A DNA stretch of 64,000 nucleotides from Corynebacterium felinum (GTDB taxonomy: Bacteria > Actinomycetota > Actinomycetes > Mycobacteriales > Mycobacteriaceae): the NCBI RefSeq assembly GCF_030408755.1, contig NZ_CP047209.1:2666001-2730000 (forward strand), in the 5' to 3' direction. Made by a program: the position numbers and the translations under genes. Position 1 is the stretch's first letter; each line of letters begins with the position of its first letter. Positions 36,358 through 44,700 of this stretch are shown here, piece after piece. The notes under the pieces are model-generated. The model searched no databases and had not been told where the DNA came from. It was given only the letters and a program-made list of their open reading frames with translations.

Positions 36358-36534
36358 CTAGGGTTTATTGTCGGGAAAAAGAATATCTGTGCGGATTTTC
36401 CCATCGCAGAATTCGCTCAAGCTTGTGCAAATATTGATCACCTTGAACTCAATCCACATTTCACAAGTCAAGGTGAGAGAACTTGTGCCTCCGCGATGCC
36501 CGCGCTGATCGATAAACTCACAGAACTGGGTTAA
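36358..36534 (+). pseudogene. RloB / AbiLii-like protein, 3' part
   Basis: C-terminal remainder of the RloB gene: after CTAG the frame reads GFIVGKKNICADFPIAEFAQ and stops at 36532-36534. The segment has no start of its own. Its frame matches that at 34490 exactly, which confirms the insertion event. The 238 bases that follow show no gene. Confidence 0.85.
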
Positions 36535-36772
36535 CTCGCTGGTTCCCGCAACTTTATTCCCTTCATCTTTCGTGAAATACAATGCTCAGGCATACAGCGG
36601 GTTAACACGAACACTTGGCAAGCGCACAGAACATTTTCATTCTCGTGCACGCACCTTTTTCACAATTTTGCCCGCCTGCAAAAATAAGAATCACGCACGA
36701 GCAAACTACCCTCCCACCTCGCACCCAAGTACATGGTTTTGAGATGGAAGGGTAGAAATTTATGTGTTTGGT

Positions 36773-39700
36773 TTAGCTCTGCTTACGGCGCATGAAGAAT
36801 ACGCCAGCTGCCATCAAGGCAAGAGCCAAAACTACGATTCCCAGAACACTTGCACCAGTGTTTGCCAGTGCAGGCTTCTTCGCAGCAGGAGCGGCCTGCT
36901 TAGCCATACCCTTCTGCACTGGGGTCTTCGCCAGAACCTGAGCCTGCTCAGGTGCAGATGCTGGACCCTGCGGGGAAACAGCGACAGTTGCTGGGCCCTG
37001 TGGGGATACCGCGACAGGTGCTGGGTTTACTGGCATGCTCGCCAGCACGCCAACCCCGGCAGCCACCAGTGGCACAGCAATCGCAACTGCTGGAACCCAC
37101 GGCATGATCGCATACTCATTGATGAAGGTAAGAGTCTTATTCTCATCCTTCGCCTCAACAACCACCTTCTGCTCCGGTGCCAAGGTCACATCAAATGCGG
37201 TGACCTGGGCTGCAGCGGCATCCTCGGCAATGGTGCACTCGGTGCCCACGGGGACGATCACACCGGAAGCGACAGGCTTCGCATCACCCTTGGCAATCAC
37301 AGTTGCCTTCTGACCATCGGTGCAGGTGATGTTGAAAGCAAACTCGTGCTTTGCTGCCATGAAATCCATCAAGCCGTTGACCTGCTTAGCCACGCTGAAA
37401 GTACCCATGTGCTGAGAGTAGGTGTTGGTGAAGGTGCTTGGAACAACCTCATCCTTCTTCGCGATCGTTACCTTTTGTGGCTGTGCAACAACCACGTCGA
37501 AGTGTGCCTGCTGCGCTGCGGCAGCATCTTCCGTGATGGTGCACTCGATGCCGATTGGCAGACGCACATCGGCGGTAACAGCTTCGCCAGTGCCCTTGAC
37601 CTTCACGGTGGTGTTCTGGCCGTCGGTGCAGGTTGCGTTAAAGATGTATTCCTTGTCCACCAGTACCGGCAACTGTGGGCCGTCGATCTTCTTAGCCACA
37701 CTGAAAGTACCGGTGTGCTGCGTATAGGCGTTATCGAATCGCAGTGGAACAACCTGATCTTTACGCTCAACAACTGCGGTTTGGGCAGCTGGTACAACCA
37801 GGTCGAAGTTGTTTGCCTGAGCAGTAGCAGCATCTTCAGTTACGGTGCAGCTCTCGCCCACCGGAACGTCGATGCCTGCAGGAACTGCAACGCCATCACC
37901 CTTCGCGGTCACAGTCGCCTTCTGACCATCGGTGCAGGTGAGGTTGAAGGTGTAGTCGCGTGCAGCCAATGCGTCGGTTTGAGGACCAGACACGGTCTTA
38001 GCCACGGTCACGGTACCCGTGTGGCGAACAAAGGTGTTGGTTGCATGAACCAAGTACACGGTGTTTTCGTTCTCAACAGTAAAGGTGACATCCTCACCAG
38101 CAACAGCCTCAGGCTGCGCATCGTCCTTAGCCAAGGTGAAAGACTTGGTCCAACCCACTTTCACAGGATCAACGCTTGGATCGTTCTTTTCGCTGATGGT
38201 GCAGGTGGAACCAACAGGAACCTTCACCTGCTCGGTTGGGGTGCCTGGGGTTAGGGTGTAGTCCTTATTCAGAATTTCCACGCCAGCGTTGTCCTTGCAC
38301 ACTGCAGTGAAATCGTAGGTGGCAGGGATATCAGCACCCTGGTTCACCACAGTTTTTGCGATCTGGAAACCACCGTACTGGGTTGCGTAGTTGTTGGTCA
38401 CGGTCACCACAGGGGTGCTATCCGCAGCGATCACAACTTCGTTGCTGAGTTCTTCGCCCTTCTTAATGCTGTGGGTCCACGTGAAACCTGGAACTTGTGC
38501 ATCCTTTTCAGTCACGGTGCACTTGGTGCCGGTTGGCAACGCCACGGAATCTTGAGTTGTGGTGTCGCCCTTTGCGAAAGTCAAGGTGCGCTTGAGCGCT
38601 GGGTTGTCGGTGCAGGTGTACTCAACAGTGAAGTCGTTGCGGGGTACCGCATCACCGGTGAGTACCTTCTGAACCTGGAACTTACCCATGTCACGGCTGT
38701 AGGTATTGGTGAACTCAGCGGTAGCTACCTCACCGGCGTTGCCGATGGTTACGCGCTGGGTTGGGGTCTGGCCGAGTGTGTATCCGGTGATGGCGGCGTC
38801 GTCACGCTTCTCAGCGATCTCACACACAGCACCGATAGGGAAAGTCTTATCCACCTTCTGTGCCACACCTTCGCGCACACCTGTGATCGTGCCATGACCA
38901 ACAACCTCATCACCAAGCTCGCAAACGTATTCGAAGCTGAACTCCTTGTTTGCCGCCACAGCCTGATCATCAATCACAACCGACTTACGCACTGCAAAGC
39001 TGCCGCCAGTCTTAGAAAACTCATTGGTTAAGACAGCAGTGAATTTCTCACCCAACACACCAGCGCCCGCCGGAATGCGCACGGCATTTCCAGCAACCTC
39101 AACCTGAGTCTTCCGTGATGGGTCGTCCTTGACGCTAAACACACCGTCTTTCCACGCAAAACCACCCACTGTTGGCTTCGGCTCAGTGATTTCCAGCGAC
39201 TGCCCCTTCGAGATTTTCACCTCACAGGGCTTCAGCGACGAAACCGCCGTGCAGTCTTGGCTGACCTGACCATCAACCTTAACCACAACCGGGAAGGCAG
39301 TTTCTGTAAATTCTGCGCTATCACGCAGCTGACCTGCAACGTTTTCCTTCACTGCTTTCGCGATTTTCACCGTGGTGAAGTCAGGGTCACCCTTCGAACC
39401 ACCCCACGCGCGAGTATATGCGTGGAAGCCATTGGGCGCAGCAACAGCCTCAGTGCCCACCTGCGCGGTGTTGTGCAACGTGTACTGCTCGAAACCATCG
39501 CGGTTCGGTGGCAGCAAATCCATCGGCAGCCAGGTGTACATGGTGAGACGGTATGCCGCATCTGGTACAGGGTTGTCGATGACAATCGACACTTCGTTGT
39601 TGCGCGTGATCTGACCCGCGCGTGGCATCGTTGCCGTCACTGTCTCAGTTTTTACGTTCTGCACGTTCACGGTGCCGTCGGCTACACTGACGGTGGCGAC

Positions 39701-40672
39701 AGATTCGGCACAGCGAATATCAGTGCCCTGATAGTAGCTCTTGTCAGCAGGATCACCGCCAGCCTTAGCTGTGCAGCCACCGCTGCCAGAGATATTCCAC
39801 ACGCCATCCGTCACTGCTGCTCCATCGCGGCGTGAGAGAGTGACATTAATCTTGGGGCTAAAGAATTGGGGCAAGGAAACCTTTGCACCCGTATCTGGGT
39901 GGGTGATTTCTAGGTTTTGGAGCACATCGCTGATGACCAAGCGATTATTTTCCAGCACGCCTTCTGGCGCGGCCTTCAGCTTTGATGGTGGAACAACCAC
40001 CGACCACAGGATTTGCTGATACTTTGCGCCCTCGTGGGTGACGTCAGCAGACCAGTTAGCGCCCTTGGCCAGCGGGGAGCTGCTGGCGTCGGAGCCTTTG
40101 ACACCAGCGGCAACAATGCGACCAGTCGGCTGCTTGGTGAGCATCTGGTAAATATTGGTGGCGGTTTCGTTCCAGCGCACCGGTTCAGGGTTGTCGGTGG
40201 CCAGTGCTTTCATCTCGATTCCGAAGTAACCATCCATGTTTTTGCTGTTGGCTGATTCGACAAAATCGGTGAATGTACAGCGCACATCAGGCTTACCTGC
40301 TTCGAAGGAACAGGTGGTGTAGTCGCCGGCAGCTAGGTTGTTGTTAGTAACTGTCGGTACCATCCACGCAGGCAGTTTAAAGTGCATGTAGTCGCCTGCT
40401 TTTGGCTTTGCTTTATCGCCCACCGCCCAATGGAAGGTGAGCTCGAAGCTGGTCCCTGGGCTGAGCGCGATGGGCTTTGTGTCCTCGGTGACTACTTGCT
40501 TATTGTGGCGGGCAACAATGCTTGTGGCATAGTCTTTTCGCTTATCGACGCCTTCCTCGGCGTGAGCGACTGGGCCTACAACGCTGGTGAGTGAGGCTGC
40601 GAGGGTTGCAACAATGAGTGCTACCCGCGCACGCGCGCCTCCGCGCCGCTTATTGGAAAAATCCTGAACCAC
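36773..40672 (-). CDS. Giant LAxTG-anchored surface protein 2 (DUF5979-like repeats)
   Basis: 1299 residues. Start: GTG at 40672, with AGGAG nine bases upstream, giving VVQDFSNKRRGGARARVALI and a normal signal peptide ending PVAHA. The upstream TTG at 40714 is less likely. Then the N-terminal adhesin region shared with the paralogues (KDYATSIVARHN, KPKAGDYMHFKLPAWM), and seven Ig-like modules; the last three (about 95 residues each, with FN-TCTDGQ and TEDAAAAQ) are close tandem copies. Next a hydrophobic segment (WVPAVAIAVPLVAAGVGVLA), a linker with repeated VAVSPQGPA, the sorting motif LANTG, a membrane helix and RRKQS. Shortest of the three paralogues. Confidence 0.85.
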   Translation of the reverse strand: MVQDFSNKRRGGARARVALIVATLAASLTSVVGPVAHAEEGVDKRKDYATSIVARHNKQVVTEDTKPIALSPGTSFELTFHWAVGDKAKPKAGDYMHFKLPAWMVPTVTNNNLAAGDYTTCSFEAGKPDVRCTFTDFVESANSKNMDGYFGIEMKALATDNPEPVRWNETATNIYQMLTKQPTGRIVAAGVKGSDASSSPLAKGANWSADVTHEGAKYQQILWSVVVPPSKLKAAPEGVLENNRLVISDVLQNLEITHPDTGAKVSLPQFFSPKINVTLSRRDGAAVTDGVWNISGSGGCTAKAGGDPADKSYYQGTDIRCAESVATVSVADGTVNVQNVKTETVTATMPRAGQITRNNEVSIVIDNPVPDAAYRLTMYTWLPMDLLPPNRDGFEQYTLHNTAQVGTEAVAAPNGFHAYTRAWGGSKGDPDFTTVKIAKAVKENVAGQLRDSAEFTETAFPVVVKVDGQVSQDCTAVSSLKPCEVKISKGQSLEITEPKPTVGGFAWKDGVFSVKDDPSRKTQVEVAGNAVRIPAGAGVLGEKFTAVLTNEFSKTGGSFAVRKSVVIDDQAVAANKEFSFEYVCELGDEVVGHGTITGVREGVAQKVDKTFPIGAVCEIAEKRDDAAITGYTLGQTPTQRVTIGNAGEVATAEFTNTYSRDMGKFQVQKVLTGDAVPRNDFTVEYTCTDNPALKRTLTFAKGDTTTQDSVALPTGTKCTVTEKDAQVPGFTWTHSIKKGEELSNEVVIAADSTPVVTVTNNYATQYGGFQIAKTVVNQGADIPATYDFTAVCKDNAGVEILNKDYTLTPGTPTEQVKVPVGSTCTISEKNDPSVDPVKVGWTKSFTLAKDDAQPEAVAGEDVTFTVENENTVYLVHATNTFVRHTGTVTVAKTVSGPQTDALAARDYTFNLTCTDGQKATVTAKGDGVAVPAGIDVPVGESCTVTEDAATAQANNFDLVVPAAQTAVVERKDQVVPLRFDNAYTQHTGTFSVAKKIDGPQLPVLVDKEYIFNATCTDGQNTTVKVKGTGEAVTADVRLPIGIECTITEDAAAAQQAHFDVVVAQPQKVTIAKKDEVVPSTFTNTYSQHMGTFSVAKQVNGLMDFMAAKHEFAFNITCTDGQKATVIAKGDAKPVASGVIVPVGTECTIAEDAAAAQVTAFDVTLAPEQKVVVEAKDENKTLTFINEYAIMPWVPAVAIAVPLVAAGVGVLASMPVNPAPVAVSPQGPATVAVSPQGPASAPEQAQVLAKTPVQKGMAKQAAPAAKKPALANTGASVLGIVVLALALMAAGVFFMRRKQS

Positions 40673-41605
40673 CTGGGTTCGTCTCCTATCGTCTGGATTG
40701 TGCACCAACCACAAGATGTTTTCGTCTGTGTTTGTTGGGCATAAAAAATGCGCCCCGAAAAAGGCTGCTCGTGAAAAACAAAAATTAGCTTAGAAATTAG
40801 ACAAATCCAGATCAAATGAAATTTATGTTCAATTGACTCAGACGAATAATCTTTCTCAGAAACAAGGCTGCGCCTATCAACCCTCACCCATCAACAACCT
40901 GGCAACAGAAGCTCACCCCACAGCACCCACCACAATCCCCCGCTCACACACCTTATATTCATCCTCTCATAGCTACGATCCTGCAGAAAATGCTGGTCGA
41001 TCGAAAGTTGCATAGCACCCCCGCCACACACGATAAGCATGAATTTCACCGACTATATCGATAGTCGATATCAATTTTTAACGGGTTTGACATTCACATA
41101 CTTTTGGCCACCTCTCCGCCCCAACAGCAACCTTTCCCACCCACCTCCACCCTGGGCATTGTTCAACAATATCTATTGCCGCTTTTCCTTCCCCTTTTAA
41201 CTCTCAGTAATTACTTATATTATTTTGAGACTCTTTGTGATAGATAAAACAGCACACACTACCCCTTTGCGCAATATCACTCATAGGCTCTATTTATTTT
41301 AATCACTGCAGCCACAAAACATGCCCTAACCTGCACTAACATTACTGCCTAAAAATCTTTCCCTCTTTATATGCCCCATTTTTTTGGCCTGAGTTCTCCC
41401 CCGTACACCATTGTCCATTTTTCTAAGATCCCCCCATTCACCACCCTCTGCCGCGCGCGACATTTCTTAAAGAAACTCAAAAAATCTCGCCCCACCCCCT
41501 CCTCAACTCCACAACCACGTGAACAACACCTAGACGCTCCCTTTCATTCCCCCGCCACCCCTCTCCCACATTCCCCCAGCTCATTTGTATACATAGGGCA
41601 TACAA
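40673..41605. other. Long non-coding region upstream of adhesin 2
   Basis: About 930 bases, A/T-rich, no convincing gene. It contains an 18-bp near-perfect palindrome CGACTATATCGATAGTCG at 41050-41067, a possible operator 380 bases before the adhesin 2 start. The promoter itself I cannot place with confidence. Confidence 0.35.
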
Positions 41606-41679
41606 AAGCGCCCAGCGACACACAAAGGTGCAACGTTTCTCTCTTAGAAAACGTTTCCCTTTGTGCGCACTGGGCGCTT
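41606..41679 (-). terminator. Unusually long hairpin downstream of adhesin 3
   Basis: Arms AAGCGCCCAG (41606-41615) and CTGGGCGCTT (41670-41679) continue inward as ACAAAGG/CCTTTGT and AACGTTT/AAACGTTT with small bulges, a 74-base stem-loop. On the minus strand it is followed by TTTTGTATG. It lies 108 bases past the adhesin 3 stop and probably ends that transcript. Confidence 0.7.
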
Positions 41680-41786
41680 GACCCAACACCACACATCACC
41701 TTCATCCCCTGCCCCGTACCCCCACCCTTATTGGTGGAGGTTTGGAGCGAAGCCGTGGGAATGAAAATATGCAGGTGTGGGAGCTT

Positions 41787-44700
41787 TTAGCTGTTCTTCC
41801 GGCGAATCAGGAATACGCCGAGTACAGCAAGAATAAGGCCGATAAGGAGCACGGCTAGTACGCTCGCACCGGTCTGGGCCAGCTGACGCTGCGACTTCGC
41901 CTGAGTAGCAGGCGTCGCCTGCTCACCCTTAGCGATACCCTTCGAAGGTGCCTGAGTAGGTTGCTTCGCAATGCCCTTCGATGGTGCCTGCGGTGCTACC
42001 TGACCAGCACCCTGAGGAGCCTGCGGTGCTACCTGACCAGCACCCTGAGGTGCTTGTGGAGCTACCGGCGTCGCTGGAGCCGGTGGCATCTTCGGTGCAA
42101 ATGCGGCGACAAGCGTGCCCAGCACTGGCACGAGACCAATGAGCAACCACCATGCTGGTGGGTTCGCGGTGTTTCGTACGGTCACGGCAAGTGCCTCACC
42201 GAAAGTGTCTGGTGTAACAACGACAACTGCCTTGTTCGCACCGCTATCGGTAACCTTCTCACCGAAGTACTCCGGGGTCTTCCATGCTGCAAGAGCACTA
42301 TCTTCCGGCATGGTTTCCACCAAAGTAACCTCGGTACCTACTGGCAGCGCTGGAAGTTCGATGTTCGTCTCGCCGGCACGCACCTTAAGCTCCTGAGTCT
42401 TCTCAACAGCAGCGTCACCTTCGCCTTCCTTCCAGGTGGCGGTAATGGTGAATTCGCGGTCCTTACCTTGGTTTTCGCCGGTCAAGCCAGCCAAAACCTT
42501 GGTCACAGAGATCTTACCAAGCTCATCAATTGTATTCGTCACAGTGACAACAGCATTCGGCTGATCCTTGGTCACGGCTGGGATTTCCGAAACCTTCGCA
42601 GATGCTTCCTTGTTCACACGCAGACCCTGCTTTTCCAGTTCAGCGATGGCGGCGTCGTCAAGCTTTTCAGCAACGGTGCACTCGGAATGAGGGCGGATAC
42701 CCTTGAACACAAAGTTCTTCTTCGCCGAAACCTTCACATCCTTGTTCAGGTACTCCGTACCATCCTGTGCGCAGATAACAGTCACATCGAACTGTGCATT
42801 CTGGGCAACAGGATGCTTCGCAGCAGTGCCTTCAAGCTGCTTTGCAACAGTCAAAGTACCGGTGTGCGCAGCGTATGCGTTTGTGACAGCGACCTCAGCA
42901 TTGTTCTTGCCAAACCTCAGATCCTTAACAACCTCAACGTTGGTGGCAGCTTCAGTCTTTTCAACCTCAGCAACAACCGTGGATTCGCCAAGCTTATCCA
43001 CTTCGCCAGTAGCTGCGCTCACGGTCAGGGAAGCATCTTTGACAGCTGGATCATTCTCAGTGATCACACAGACTGCGTCTGCTGGCACATTCTCGATGGT
43101 TTCGGTCGCGCCGTCTTTCAGCGTGAATTCCTTGTCCACCTTGTTTTCTTCCACGAGTGCGGAAGTACACACAACGCGGAAGTTAAAGTCCTTATCCTTT
43201 GCAACCTCAGCTGCTTCGGCAACGAACTCGTTGTCAGCCTGGGCTGGTTCAGGTTGTGCGACAGCTACCTTCTTGCTGATCTTCACGCTGCGGGCGTCAA
43301 GGGCGTAGGTGTTAGTGAACTCAACCTTGTTATCAGCAACAGCAAGCTCGTTGATGGTCTTCGTCACCTTCGCGCCAGCTGCTGGCTTTTCAGCCCAAAT
43401 AAATCCTGGGATCTCAGCCTTGGTTTCTTCAACAACACACTCAGCGCCAACCGGAATCTCTGGGCTGGTCCATTCACTAGCACCAGTGATTTCAAAGTTT
43501 GGCTTGTCGATTTCTACAGCCTTGCCGTCAACGGTACAGGTGTAAGTGAAACCGAACTTTGCCGCAGTGACCTTTGCGTGATCCTTGGCATCGCCTTCGA
43601 GCTTCTTCGCCACAGTGAAAGTGGTCTTAGCACGCTCGTACACGTTCGTTGCGGTCACTGCCTGGACTTGATCCTTAGTACCTGCTGGAACAGTGATGGT
43701 GGTGTCCTTTGCTACAGCACCATCAGCACCCTTGGAACCTAGCCACACCCAGCCTTCGATTTCTTCAGGCGCGGCTTCGGTAATGGTGCACTCTTGGCCA
43801 GTTGGTACTGGCTTGGAGGTAGCAGATGCCCAGACGCCATCCTTCGCTTCGATAACGAGCTTTTCATCCTTCAAGGCATCACCACAGGTGTAGGTGAAGT
43901 TGAAAGTCTTGGCCACAAGCTTCGCATCCTTGGCATCGATACCCTCAAAATTCTTAGTAAGGGTAAAAGTACCGGTATCGCGGGTGTAAGTGTTGGTGAA
44001 CTCAACCTTATTATCAGCAACAGCAAGCTCGTTGATGCTCTTCGTCACCTTCGCGCCAGCGGCTGGCTTCTCCGCCCAGGTAAATCCTGGGATCTCAGCC
44101 TTGGTTTCTTCAACAACACACTCAGCACCAACCGGAACCTCTGGGCTAGTCCATTCAGCAGCACCAGTGATTTCAAAGTTTGGCTCAGCAATCTCTACTG
44201 CCTTGCCGTCAACGGTACAGGTGTAGGTGAAACCGAACTTTGCCGCGGTGACCTTCGGATCATCCTTTGCTTCGCCTTCAAGCTTCTTCGCCACGGTGAA
44301 AGTGGTCTTGGCACGCTCGTAGACGTTGGTGGATACAACCTGGGCTACTTCGCCCTTCTTAGCTGCCGGAACGGTGATGGTGGTGTCCTTTGCTACAGCA
44401 CCATCAGCACCCTTGGAACCTAGCCACACCCAGCCTTCAACTTCTTCAGGCGCGGTTTCTTTAATCACACACTCCTGGCCGGTTGGCACTGGCTTGGAGG
44501 TAGCAGACTGCCACTGCCCATCCTTGGCAACAATTGCCAATGGTTCATCCTTCAAGGCATCACCACAGGTGTAGGTGAAGTTGAAAGTCTTGGCCACAAG
44601 CTTCGCATCCTTGGCGTCGATGCCTTCGAACTTTTTGCTCAGCGTGAATGCGCCTGCATCTTTGCTGTAGGTGTTGGTGACGGTGAGCTCAAGTGGCTCA

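Noticed and set aside
41371..41790. 139-codon plus-strand frame next to adhesin 3
   Set aside because: It spans the long hairpin, has a random Pro/His/Ser composition, no ribosome site and no family features.
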